Shown: positions 23,734 through 31,243 of the stretch, one piece after another
How the letters are laid out: every line of letters starts with the position of its first letter
Position numbering within the stretch: the stretch's first letter is position 1
From: a virus
Reading direction: 5' to 3' (one strand)
Length of the DNA stretch: 35,186 nucleotides
Virus record (IMG/VR): IMGVR_UViG_3300034072_002232
Span: 1-35,186 of that record
The notes under the pieces: model-generated
The model's input: only the letters and a program-made list of their open reading frames with translations
Databases searched by the model: none
Told to the model about the DNA's origin: nothing
Made by a program: the position numbers and the translations under genes

Positions 23734-25452
23734 TTAACTCACTATGATTGGATTACTCAGAAAGTCATCCAAATTGTCAGACACTGCTGCACCTAGCATG
23801 GCGCGGCTATGGGCATTAATTAACGCAGCTGCCGGGTCGATCTTTCTATCCGGACTTGGCTTACGCGGAAAAATGTTTTCATTGCGATCAGGCTTCACTT
23901 CCACATTACTCATGGCCCAAACAAACACCGGGTTACCATCATGGTGAAACTGGCCCGCATCAATTAGAGCCTGGATGTCTTTCATGGGCTCACTGAGATG
24001 GCTGACTCGTTGCGGGATATCAACTACTACAACCCCTTCTGCTTCAAGGTTTGCTCCAAGCTGCTGGCCACCCCAGGGATCCTTGGTGACTTCTTCCAAC
24101 TGCAAGTGCGCAGTATCTGAAAGCAACTCCTCCTGGATTAACTCCAAGTCAATCATATTGCCATCAGTAGCGATCAGATATCCTTGCGCTACCCAGCCAC
24201 GGTAGTTAGCCTTTTCAGGTTTATCAACCATGGCTTGAGGGACATAGTTACGACTGATCACGTAGTAATGTTTTTTGCCGTCAATTTCGCGGACAAATTC
24301 AAGCACGCGTGATGCCAAATCCTGCTTACTTGCCAGGTCGAGCCCCGCGTAACAAGGGTCATCCAAAAACTGTTCAAGCGTTAAAGTAGGATCAGCACAA
24401 CGCTGCAAATTCTCAAGATTGATCCAGGGAGAGGCACTGGCCACCCAAACATTTAAATGTTTGGTCTTAAACACCGATTGCTTGCGAGGATCAGCCAACG
24501 CGTCACGCAGTGCGTTAAGCAAATAATCTGTGTTAACTGAAACACCAAAGTTAGGATTAGCCTTCCTTAGCGCCTCTTCTGAGGCCCAATCATCCTCTGG
24601 ATCGATACCAAAGATGATGCCAAAGCGCTCATCATTTTGAATGACGCCTTCCAGAATACTTTGCAGTTGCTGCTGGTGTTCGTAACAAGGCCCGCCGATG
24701 TTTACACCGGCAGTGGTAATCACTAGCAATAATGGTTGTGACCTAGCACCCATACCTGTCTTGCCAGTCTCATACATCTCATCGCTTGCATGTTCGTGGT
24801 ATTCATCAACGATCCAGCAACTGGGCGATGCTCCGTCACCAGGCTTACCAATCACCGGCTCAAACTTGGAGTTTGTATCCAGGATAGCCAGATTGCTCTT
24901 CTGAGGTATCACTCCATAGTGAGACCTGAACGCAACAAGCATTTCAGCCATTAACCTGGCAGGCTTAAAAACCTCCATCGCCTGCTTAAGGCTAGTCGCG
25001 CCACTGTAAACTTCGGCACCATACTCACCATCAGCGGCGAACATATACAGTCCGATGACAGCAGCAATAACGGATTTACCGTTTTTGCGCGGCACGAACA
25101 AGTCGGCAAACGTAAATCGGCGCTTCCCGGTCGTGCTATTAATCCACCCGAAGATGGATACCAGGATGAAAATCTGCCAAGCCTTTAGGACAATTAGCTC
25201 ACCGCGTGCAGCCCAGTCACCCTTAATATGCGGCATCATTTCTGCGAAGCGGCAAACGCGCTGCGCAGGGAAATACTTCTTGCCCTGGGTATCTGTCAAC
25301 TCAGGATTAAATTGATACTTCCAACCTTGGCTGGCTTTTTCCAGGTCACTCAGATGACGTTGGCACGCCAGTTTATGCAACCTACAAGCTGGGATTTTTC
25401 CATCTACAACGTCCTGCGCATACTGCGTAGCGATCGCTGCAAAATCTTTCAT
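23734..25452 (-). CDS. Terminase large subunit (HK97-type)
   Basis: Encodes 572 residues, the usual length. The ATPase has Walker A PRKNGKS at 121-127, Walker B WIVDE at 213-217 and coupling motif TTAG at 246-249. The nuclease domain begins with the first catalytic Asp in AGLDLASKQD (D372), and VDIPQRVSHLSEPMKDIQALI lies later near the second acidic cluster. It cuts concatemeric DNA and drives packaging through the portal. The ATG overlaps the small terminase stop (ATGA). Confidence 0.96.
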   Translation of the reverse strand: MKDFAAIATQYAQDVVDGKIPACRLHKLACQRHLSDLEKASQGWKYQFNPELTDTQGKKYFPAQRVCRFAEMMPHIKGDWAARGELIVLKAWQIFILVSIFGWINSTTGKRRFTFADLFVPRKNGKSVIAAVIGLYMFAADGEYGAEVYSGATSLKQAMEVFKPARLMAEMLVAFRSHYGVIPQKSNLAILDTNSKFEPVIGKPGDGASPSCWIVDEYHEHASDEMYETGKTGMGARSQPLLLVITTAGVNIGGPCYEHQQQLQSILEGVIQNDERFGIIFGIDPEDDWASEEALRKANPNFGVSVNTDYLLNALRDALADPRKQSVFKTKHLNVWVASASPWINLENLQRCADPTLTLEQFLDDPCYAGLDLASKQDLASRVLEFVREIDGKKHYYVISRNYVPQAMVDKPEKANYRGWVAQGYLIATDGNMIDLELIQEELLSDTAHLQLEEVTKDPWGGQQLGANLEAEGVVVVDIPQRVSHLSEPMKDIQALIDAGQFHHDGNPVFVWAMSNVEVKPDRNENIFPRKPSPDRKIDPAAALINAHSRAMLGAAVSDNLDDFLSNPIIVS

Positions 25453-26018
25453 AGACTTCCGAATCCGCCCGCCTGCTGCTCATCGTCGTCATCGCCTTCA
25501 TCAGCGCCGAACAGATTCCCCTGCAGATGATTACTTGGCGTTACGCGACTGCGCGCACTTGGTGCCATACCAAAGTTTTGTAGAAACTTATCAACGTTGT
25601 GCCTGGCCTTGTTGGCAATAACCCAGTACGGCGAATAAATAACATTGCCATTACTGGTCATTTCAGTCATGCCATCAGGGCCTTCATAGAACTCCCCGCG
25701 ACCAGCGGCCTCGGCTTCCTTCTGTTGATAGTGATCCATCCGGCGTTTAAGCGCCTTCTCCGCCCAAACCAACTCGGCCCAGCTCTGTAAATACAGGCAC
25801 AGCGCAGCCCGATCTATCTTGGATATCAGTCCATACCGCACCAATTCAGGCGCAATCCGTCGATATTCTTTCTTTGCTTCCGGCAAAAGATGTGGCGGTA
25901 AGCCTGGTAATTCAATCTCCGGTTGGAGATCATCCATCAATTTACCGACAGATAACTTGCTCGGGTTACCGCGCAGAAGGTGTACGTTAGCCGGTAGTTT
26001 CTTTGGGCCTGGTTTCAC
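25449..26018 (-). CDS. Terminase small subunit, P27 family
   Basis: Encodes 189 residues from GTG 26018, with AAAGG five bases upstream. The N-terminal RG.P.K.PA...LLRGNPSK-type start (GPKKLPANVHLLRGNPSK), PGLPPHLLPEAKKEYRRIAPEL and IDRAALCLYLQSWAEL are the P27-family pattern. It recognises the packaging site and positions the large subunit. The C-terminus is acidic (EGDDDDEQ). Confidence 0.92.
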   Translation of the reverse strand: MKPGPKKLPANVHLLRGNPSKLSVGKLMDDLQPEIELPGLPPHLLPEAKKEYRRIAPELVRYGLISKIDRAALCLYLQSWAELVWAEKALKRRMDHYQQKEAEAAGRGEFYEGPDGMTEMTSNGNVIYSPYWVIANKARHNVDKFLQNFGMAPSARSRVTPSNHLQGNLFGADEGDDDDEQQAGGFGSL

Positions 26019-26082
26019 AGCGACCTTTCCCCGGCCTGGGGAGCATTTCTCATACAGAAATTAATCGGGAGCGGAAAACAGA

Positions 26083-26109
26083 AAGGCCAGACAATGACTG
26101 TCTGGCCTT
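26083..26109 (-). terminator. 11-bp hairpin upstream of small terminase
   Basis: Perfect inverted repeat of 11 bp (26083-26093 and 26099-26109, core GGCCAGACA/TGTCTGGCC) with a five-base loop. On the minus strand it is followed by CTGTTTTCC, a weak T tract. It lies 65 bases before the small terminase GTG, so it may be a terminator overcome by the late antiterminator or a structured leader. Confidence 0.55.
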
Positions 26110-26236
26110 CTGCCAACACGTCCCAGCTCGGCTCGGGATGTATTCAATCTAATGCGGGGTTCATGACTACCCAGGGCGGGGATACCCCCCCCTCCCCTGT
26201 AACTCCCGCACGTAAAAATTTGACTTGGCACACGGT
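26110..26236. other. Non-coding gap between HNH and terminase: candidate cos region
   Basis: No open frame fits here. The stretch contains a GC-rich block with a run of eight C (26185-26192) beside GGGCGGGG. In HK97-type phages the cohesive-end site lies next to the small terminase gene and an HNH nuclease is encoded beside it; both neighbours are present. I cannot identify the exact nick positions, so this is context-based. Confidence 0.3.
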
Positions 26237-26686
26237 CTAGAAGCGAGACGAGCCAGACTTTTGACCCACCCCCCGGTTGCCGAAGCCACCGTCTTCACGG
26301 GCGGTTTTTGCGTTGTGACAAGGTGCAGACATTGCACACCAGTTGTCACTATCCCAAAACAAAGCCTTTGCTCTTTCAATTCGCTCCTGATCACCACTCT
26401 TCAGTGCTTCACTCAACCGATGTGGAATGCGGTGATCAACAACCTCGGCAGCCATCAGCCGCAGCTTGCCAGCTTGACAATCAACACACTCACAAAGCGG
26501 ATGTGATCTTAAGTAACCCTGGCTAGCCTTTTGCCACCGATAACCATAACCACGCTGAGTAGATGACTCACGCTTTTCATTAATGAATTGCTTCTGCTGC
26601 CTGGTATGCGCCTCGCAATAAGCGCCGCCTCTCACTAACGATCGGCATCCAGCATGTGCGCATGGCTTGAGTGGTTGGCTTGGCAT
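26237..26686 (-). CDS. HNH endonuclease associated with packaging
   Basis: Encodes 149 residues starting MPSQPLKPCAHAGCR. An N-terminal zinc-knuckle-like set (C9, C14, C24, H27) precedes the HNH core EVVDHRIPH at 81-89 and the closing NWCAMSAPCHNAKT at 115-128. HNH proteins beside terminases, such as HK97 gp74, help terminase cleave at cos. The ATG at 26686 directly follows the U tract of a terminator hairpin and has no visible ribosome site, which is odd; the TTG seven codons upstream lies within the hairpin. Confidence 0.88.
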   Translation of the reverse strand: MPSQPLKPCAHAGCRSLVRGGAYCEAHTRQQKQFINEKRESSTQRGYGYRWQKASQGYLRSHPLCECVDCQAGKLRLMAAEVVDHRIPHRLSEALKSGDQERIERAKALFWDSDNWCAMSAPCHNAKTAREDGGFGNRGVGQKSGSSRF

Positions 26687-26692
26687 AGACAA

Positions 26693-26724
26693 TAAAAAAG
26701 CCCGCAAGGATTAACCTGACGGGC
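26693..26724 (-). terminator. Terminator immediately before HNH start
   Basis: On the minus strand GCCCG (complement of 26720-26724) pairs with CGGGC (26700-26704), with AGG/CCT inside, followed by TTTTTT. The HNH start codon lies only a few bases past the T run. Confidence 0.8.
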
Positions 26725-26765
26725 ATTTTGGACGGAATCGTACAACTTGGCACAAATTATAGAAT

Positions 26766-27173
26766 TCACTGCAACGAGACGTCAAGCACTTTTTTTTTAC
26801 CAACATCCTGAACAGGCAGTGGAATGTCCGCAGCAAGGTCATTCAAGTAACCCAAGATGTCACGCTTTGCCGCCGATATCCGGTTGTAAAATGTCCTCTC
26901 AGAGCAAAAGCACTCAACACACTTCTGCTTAACCGTTGATGTCCGGCAAAACATTTGAAGTAATGCCTCGCGCCGTTCAGCTACCAAAGCCATGACACAC
27001 TTCTCAACCTCATAAGCCTGGTCATTCATTTCAGGAGTCCATGCACCGAATGACCCTGCTGCACCCAATCTTGAAAAGGATGTTTGCCTCGGGTAGCCAA
27101 GGCCAGAATCTTCACGACGTGCACGCCAATCAGCCCACTGCACCAATCTGAAATCAATATATGTCGTTAACAT
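26766..27173 (-). CDS. Q-like late antitermination / sigma-region-4-like regulator
   Basis: Encodes 135 residues; AAGGAG lies six bases before the ATG. An N-terminal LVQWADWRARREDSGLGYP segment resembles the W-x-x-W-x-R start of Phage_antitermQ-type proteins. The C-terminal half (about 58-115) looks like a sigma-70 region 4 helix-turn-helix: EALLQMFCRTSTVKQKCVECFCSERTFYNRISAAKRDILGYL. It is the last gene before HNH and terminase, where lambda-type phages carry Q. It would switch on the late operon by letting polymerase pass the hairpins found downstream. Assignment is by eye. A RusA-type resolvase would have conserved acidic residues not seen here. Confidence 0.55.
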   Translation of the reverse strand: MLTTYIDFRLVQWADWRARREDSGLGYPRQTSFSRLGAAGSFGAWTPEMNDQAYEVEKCVMALVAERREALLQMFCRTSTVKQKCVECFCSERTFYNRISAAKRDILGYLNDLAADIPLPVQDVGKKKVLDVSLQ

Positions 27174-27176
27174 TCC

Positions 27177-27383
27177 CTACTCCTTCAACTTGTAAAACTT
27201 GCAATTGGGGCCAACGTTTGGCACCCGCTTATGAAAACTAATCGCCTTGTCGTTACTACACCACCAACGGCTCAATGAACTCACACAATGATCACAGGCC
27301 CGGCAACCCAATTGATGAAGCTGATCATTGGCTACAATCTCAGCAGGATCCTGCCGATAATATCTAGCAGGTAAATCAGCCAT
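27177..27383 (-). CDS. Cys-rich small protein, possible zinc binder
   Basis: Encodes 68 residues starting MADLPARYYRQDPAEI; GGGAG six bases before the ATG at 27383 favours this start over 27416, and it overlaps the upstream stop by eight bases. Cysteines in C-R-A-C-D-H-C, WWC and NCKFY suggest a small zinc-binding module. Similar Cys-rich proteins of 60-80 residues are common in phage replication regions and have no assigned role. Its stop lies three bases before the Q-like gene. Confidence 0.6.
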   Translation of the reverse strand: MADLPARYYRQDPAEIVANDQLHQLGCRACDHCVSSLSRWWCSNDKAISFHKRVPNVGPNCKFYKLKE

Positions 27384-27801
27384 GCCCAGCTCCCGCGTTA
27401 AACTTGTAATTGCCATCACTTCTAGGCTCCAGAAACACAAAACCCTTAGCACGAAGATGCTCAATGACTAAATCATCACTCTCGCTATATTCGCCAGCCA
27501 TAAACACACGGCATCCAAAGAAATCTACCCCGTACAATTCCGCCAACTTCGGCGCGGTCAAATAGTGGCGCTCACCATCCAAACGGCTAACCACATACCC
27601 AGGGAAAAGAACGTACTTGCATTTGCTTCGCTTCAACGGATATGGGCTAACCGCCACCAACGGCTCAATACTGGCCGAAGTACGTGTGCTGAACTCCTGA
27701 TCACCCTCAGTCGCTTGGATCAACTTAACCCCATTGCCGAAAACACCCCTTAATTCGTCGGCCAACTTCACAGCTTCCGGAAAATCCTCTCTAAACCCCA
27801 T
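27376..27801 (-). CDS. Conserved-looking phage protein, unknown function
   Basis: Encodes 141 residues starting MGFREDFPEAVKLA; GGAGG lies nine bases before the ATG at 27801, so the longer frame from 27843 is unlikely. A central HYLTAPKLAELYGVDFFGCRVF segment and a C-terminal DDLVIEHLRAKGFVFLEPR segment look like a small mixed alpha/beta fold. No catalytic motif is seen. It is the first gene downstream of the iteron region, whose nearest arm ends 32 bases before its start, so its expression may be coupled to that region. Confidence 0.6.
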   Translation of the reverse strand: MGFREDFPEAVKLADELRGVFGNGVKLIQATEGDQEFSTRTSASIEPLVAVSPYPLKRSKCKYVLFPGYVVSRLDGERHYLTAPKLAELYGVDFFGCRVFMAGEYSESDDLVIEHLRAKGFVFLEPRSDGNYKFNAGAGHG

Positions 27802-27832
27802 AACAAAAAACCTCCGAATGGCTAGAAATAAA

Positions 27833-28002
27833 GCTCCGTCCAATTAGTCCAATACGTCCAATCAAAAAATATAAATTACACACACATGCGCGCGCGTATG
27901 TGTGTGGGCGGGTGAGTTGCCTGTGTGGACTGACTGGACTAATTGGACGGAGCCAGTGTTTATGCGGACTTTCAAAAATCCACCTATTGGACGCAACTGG
28001 AC
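27833..28002. repeat. TGGAC iteron array with 19-bp inverted repeat: candidate replication origin
   Basis: A perfect 19-bp inverted repeat (GCTCCGTCCAATTAGTCCA at 27833-27851; its complement at 27935-27953) lies around a spacer of 83 bases. Each side holds three copies of GTCCA/TGGAC with 9-base period: 27838, 27847, 27856 in one orientation and 27926, 27935, 27944 in the other. Two further TGGAC copies start at 27988 and 27998. Iterons beside a TOPRIM primase-helicase gene, in the only sizeable non-coding gap of the replication region, suggest the phage origin. An operator for the adjacent operon is the main alternative. Confidence 0.65.
27877..27906. other. 30-bp alternating pyrimidine-purine tract, Z-DNA or cruciform prone
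   Basis: Thirty consecutive bases alternate pyrimidine and purine: a CA run, a central GC run of about nine bases, then a TG run. The tract is nearly self-complementary and sits at the symmetry centre of the inverted iteron array. Just left of it (27864-27877) is an A/T-rich stretch. Such sequences melt, extrude or adopt Z-DNA under supercoiling, which fits an unwinding element. Structure is inferred, not shown. Confidence 0.6.
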
Positions 28003-28064
28003 GAAACGCTTGCTTTTCGGGCGCTGAATCACCCATCTCTGCTTGCGCTTGCTGCTGCGATAAT

Positions 28065-30596
28065 TTAGAAGGGGATCTCATCTTCTTCAGTCCAATCACC
28101 CTTCAGTTCAATTTTTACAGCTGGCGCTTTGCCAGCTACCTGCACCCAATCATCAGGACGGTTGTAATACCTAATCCGCTTTTTGGATGGATTCTCTTTG
28201 TCGTCTGGCCGGGATTGCTTCCAGCCGAGCCTGTTCATGATCTTGCCAACCTGTATCGCATTGGCCTGAGTTTGCTTACCAGGCTCAATCTTCAGGCAGT
28301 CACTCAATACACTGGCAACACTTACACGGGCGAAAGTCTCAGACCATAACCACTCTGATATTCTTGATTCCCATGGATCATCGTATTCACGCAGGTTCTG
28401 CTCTGGCGCAAACAATCCAGTCTGTTCCTCTGCAGTTGGGTGATACCTGTCACCCCGCTCAAAACACATAAGCGCCTCAGCAAACAACTGCTCCCTGGCA
28501 GCGGCCAACCCTTCCAGGTCAATATCGCTAACCTCTTCAGTTTTAAGCGGCCAGAAGCGGCTGTTACCAGTCTTGTCTCGTAGATACGTGTCCTCATTGG
28601 TCGTACCAAAGAAAACCGTTCTACGCGGCCAGTCACGCGCATACTTATCAAATGGAGAGCGATATCGATCGATAGCGCTGGAGAGATACGCCTTAATAAT
28701 CGGCGCTTCCTGGTTATTGAAAGAACCCAGCTCCGCAATCTCATGCAGCCAGGTGCCCTGGATGTTAATAAAACCATCCTTGCCGCGCAGGTCTAGCGGC
28801 GAATCGCTAAACCACTTACCCGCCAGAATCCGCGCAATGCTCGATTTACCACGCAGCTGAACACCCTCAAACACTGGCATGGCGCGCATAATGCAACCAG
28901 GCTTAAACGCTCGCGCAATCATCGATATCAAAAAATACCGACCGACTAGCGTAGTGTATTTCCCAGCACGAATGCCGCAATACTTAGTCAGCCATTCATC
29001 AATGCGCGATGTGCCGTCCCATTCAAGACTACTCAGCCAGTCAGTCAGCGGATCAAATGCATTCCGTGAAGCCATCAGCTTCACTGCCTGGTTAATCGTG
29101 TCTACGCTTCGCACCGTGAAGCCATGATAGGTTGATAACCACAGGCTCAGCTCCAGGTTGTCGCCATCGCCCCATTCAACTATTGATTCGTCATGGTGCA
29201 TATCCCATGGCGCTGCGCGTCGCTTGATGATCCTTAGCGAAAACTTATCAAAAGCCACCACGCCAGCCAGGTCAGGGTGATAATTCAGAAAAGCAAACAC
29301 ATTCTCGCGGGTGTCAGCGATCTTGCCTTTTTCATATCGAAGATGATCAGACCAATCCCCCGATCCCTCTGCGTTAGCGGGTTTAGCGGTAGATTTGCTT
29401 TTTGACTTCTTCGGCAAAGAAGCGGACGAAGATGCAGACGCAGAAGTGTCTGTTTGCGTGTTTTCAGGAGCTGGCGTGTAGTCGCGTGTCTTTAATATGA
29501 AGTCTCGCAGGCGCTCTAATTCCCAGCCTTCGGCAATCGCGTCAGCAATATCCCATCCACTCTCCACAGAACCAGGGGCAGGCAAATCAACGATACGGAA
29601 TTTAGTTTCCGGATCCAGCTCGATAAGCTTTTCTTTAATAGCCAGCATGGCCTTAACGCCTGGCTGCTCAATTTCTGGCAATAGCGGCTTACTATCAGGA
29701 TCAACACCCTGCTCCACCTCTTTTTTGCTGGTAGGCTCTCTTTGCCCATCACAATCTGGCCAGGCAATAATATTGCGACCGGCTAACGGCGAAAAATCAA
29801 CCTTATCAATCGCCCCAGTACCACCAGACCAGGTCACAATCGCGCACTTTGTGAGTAGCTTCAAAGGCGCATCTGCACACTTTTCACCCTCGACCAAAAG
29901 CACCCAAGCTTCAGGATTGGCAGCAAGCCTGTCCAGGCCATAAAGCGGCCTTTCGCCCGCCTTCCATTGCATCCAGCGCCATTCAGCTTTGCCTGTTTTC
30001 CGACTTTTTGCCCATACCAGCGGCAAAGTCTCTTTGCCACCATCCGAGGTGACAAATCTATAAACAAACCCGAGCCGCTCTCCCTTCGGGCCTTTGTAGG
30101 GATAGACGGTTTGAGGTTTACCACGCTTAATATGCGCGACTGGAGGCGCTTCTGCATTTGCTGGCGCCGCAAACATCGGCTCCCACTCAGGAGGCTCTTT
30201 TGGCTTAGCTTCTTTGATTGCTGCAGGGTCTACAATTTGAGCTTTACGCTCTCTTTGTGTGCCAGAATCACGACGGCAACCTTCTGGCAAAATGAATCCA
30301 ATCTGGTCAGCCACTTCCATAGCGGCTTCTGGCATTTGTATGCCTTCGAGGTAAGCATAAAGTGCAATCAGATCTACAAACGGCTCACCGGCACCAAAAT
30401 CAGAACCATGCCCATTAATCAGATTTATGCTGAGTGATGGCTTTTTATCTGAACGCAACGGGTTGCTCACCAGATATTCTTGCTTTGCACTGCCTGTATA
30501 TTTACCGCCTGGCAGCCATCGTTCCAAGAGCGTTTCAGCACACCTTAATGCTTGTGCAGCAATTTCTTTATACGGGATGGGGGTGAGTTTCGCCAC
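28065..30596 (-). CDS. Replicative primase-helicase: TOPRIM plus VirE/VapE-like ATPase
   Basis: Encodes 843 residues from GTG 30596, coupled to the cII-like stop (TAGTG). The N-terminal domain (about 15-105) looks like a primase DNA-binding domain (NPLRSDKKPSLSI, GEPFVDLIALYAYLEG) but lacks the usual zinc-ligand cysteines. TOPRIM: VEGEK 235-239 and DCD 281-283. A Ser/Lys-rich linker at 383-412 separates this from an ATPase domain with a P-loop FEGVQLRGKSS (576-586), Walker B HEIAEL (618-623) and the FFGTTNED motif (662-669), as in VirE/VapE-type helicases. The P4 alpha-type combination suggests origin recognition, unwinding and priming in one chain, next to the iteron array. Confidence 0.9.
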   Translation of the reverse strand: MAKLTPIPYKEIAAQALRCAETLLERWLPGGKYTGSAKQEYLVSNPLRSDKKPSLSINLINGHGSDFGAGEPFVDLIALYAYLEGIQMPEAAMEVADQIGFILPEGCRRDSGTQRERKAQIVDPAAIKEAKPKEPPEWEPMFAAPANAEAPPVAHIKRGKPQTVYPYKGPKGERLGFVYRFVTSDGGKETLPLVWAKSRKTGKAEWRWMQWKAGERPLYGLDRLAANPEAWVLLVEGEKCADAPLKLLTKCAIVTWSGGTGAIDKVDFSPLAGRNIIAWPDCDGQREPTSKKEVEQGVDPDSKPLLPEIEQPGVKAMLAIKEKLIELDPETKFRIVDLPAPGSVESGWDIADAIAEGWELERLRDFILKTRDYTPAPENTQTDTSASASSSASLPKKSKSKSTAKPANAEGSGDWSDHLRYEKGKIADTRENVFAFLNYHPDLAGVVAFDKFSLRIIKRRAAPWDMHHDESIVEWGDGDNLELSLWLSTYHGFTVRSVDTINQAVKLMASRNAFDPLTDWLSSLEWDGTSRIDEWLTKYCGIRAGKYTTLVGRYFLISMIARAFKPGCIMRAMPVFEGVQLRGKSSIARILAGKWFSDSPLDLRGKDGFINIQGTWLHEIAELGSFNNQEAPIIKAYLSSAIDRYRSPFDKYARDWPRRTVFFGTTNEDTYLRDKTGNSRFWPLKTEEVSDIDLEGLAAAREQLFAEALMCFERGDRYHPTAEEQTGLFAPEQNLREYDDPWESRISEWLWSETFARVSVASVLSDCLKIEPGKQTQANAIQVGKIMNRLGWKQSRPDDKENPSKKRIRYYNRPDDWVQVAGKAPAVKIELKGDWTEEDEIPF

Positions 30597-31054
30597 TACT
30601 TAACACCCGCCTCAACGATTGCTTTGGCGCGGGCCACTGACGCAACCACATCATCAAAACCCTTGGCGATTTTCTTAAACTCTCTACGGCAAATTCGTCT
30701 ATCGCTATAAGCAAACTGATATTGAGCGCAGGCCTCACCCAACTCGCGGGTAATATCCATAAACGCCTCAGATACCTCAGCGCCAGATTCAGAAATTGCA
30801 GGCATGACAAACACCACTGCATTTGCCTTTGCAGCATAAAATTGAGCAACAGGGAGGTGAAGGTTAAGGCTTCTGATAATGGCCTCAATCTGAGGCTCAT
30901 TAAGTTGGTCATCGGCATAATATGGGTTGAGCTTATTATTAAGAACCTGCTCGCTCATCTTCTTCTCGCGCGTGCTGTTGATTTCAGCCAACGCGATCTG
31001 CAACCCGTGCGGGGTGTTTGCAACCAGTGCCTGTAATAATGCAGTCAATTCCAC
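30596..31054 (-). CDS. CII-family phage regulatory protein
   Basis: Encodes 152 residues from GTG 31054, with GGGAGG six bases upstream; an ATG at 30958 (codon 33) is the alternative start. The pattern of an N-terminal helix-turn-helix (LLQALVANTPHGLQIALAEINSTREK), VLNNKLNP, LNEPQIEAIIRSL and a helical C-terminus matches the Phage_CII (P2 CII/CP76-like) family by eye. It lies directly after the cro-tRNA unit and its terminator and before the replication gene, the same place as lambda cII. It probably promotes lysogeny by activating repressor or integrase promoters; the binding sites are not identified. Confidence 0.7.
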   Translation of the reverse strand: MELTALLQALVANTPHGLQIALAEINSTREKKMSEQVLNNKLNPYYADDQLNEPQIEAIIRSLNLHLPVAQFYAAKANAVVFVMPAISESGAEVSEAFMDITRELGEACAQYQFAYSDRRICRREFKKIAKGFDDVVASVARAKAIVEAGVK

Positions 31055-31115
31055 ATGTGCCTCCCAAAAATTACACGTTCTTATTCTTTGAAAAATCCAA
31101 CACAATCACTCCATC

Positions 31116-31153
31116 AAAAAAATACCGCCCAAAGCCAAAAGGCTAAGGGCGGT
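31116..31153 (-). terminator. Terminator after cro-tRNA, tR1-like
   Basis: Seven-bp outer stem ACCGCCC/GGGCGGT (31124-31130 and 31147-31153) and inner GCC/GGC around an AAAA loop, followed on the minus strand by TATTTTTTT. It lies between the tRNA and the cII-like gene, like lambda tR1 between cro and cII, so expression of cII and replication genes would need readthrough. Confidence 0.85.
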
Positions 31154-31243
31154 GAATGGAGGATATGTATGCAAACAAATCAAACTTCGATCTGCTTACG
31201 CGGCATGCTTCGAGTGCACAGGCCATGCCAGACCTGTTTCGGG

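Noticed and set aside
27833-27953. Inverted repeat read as a Rho-independent terminator after the primase gene
   Set aside because: The arms are separated by 83 bases and no T tract follows on either strand; the 9-base iteron period fits protein binding better.
27501-28100. CRISPR array suggested by repeated TGGAC
   Set aside because: Units are only nine to ten bases apart with no spacers of about 30 bases and no cas genes.
27900-28349. 149-codon plus-strand open frame across the iteron region
   Set aside because: It runs antisense into the primase gene and through the repeats, with a repetitive Cys/Gly-rich sequence produced by the iterons.
29497-29943. 148-codon plus-strand Ser-rich open frame opposite the primase gene
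   Set aside because: It is the antisense reading of the TOPRIM region; the minus frame has clear catalytic motifs.
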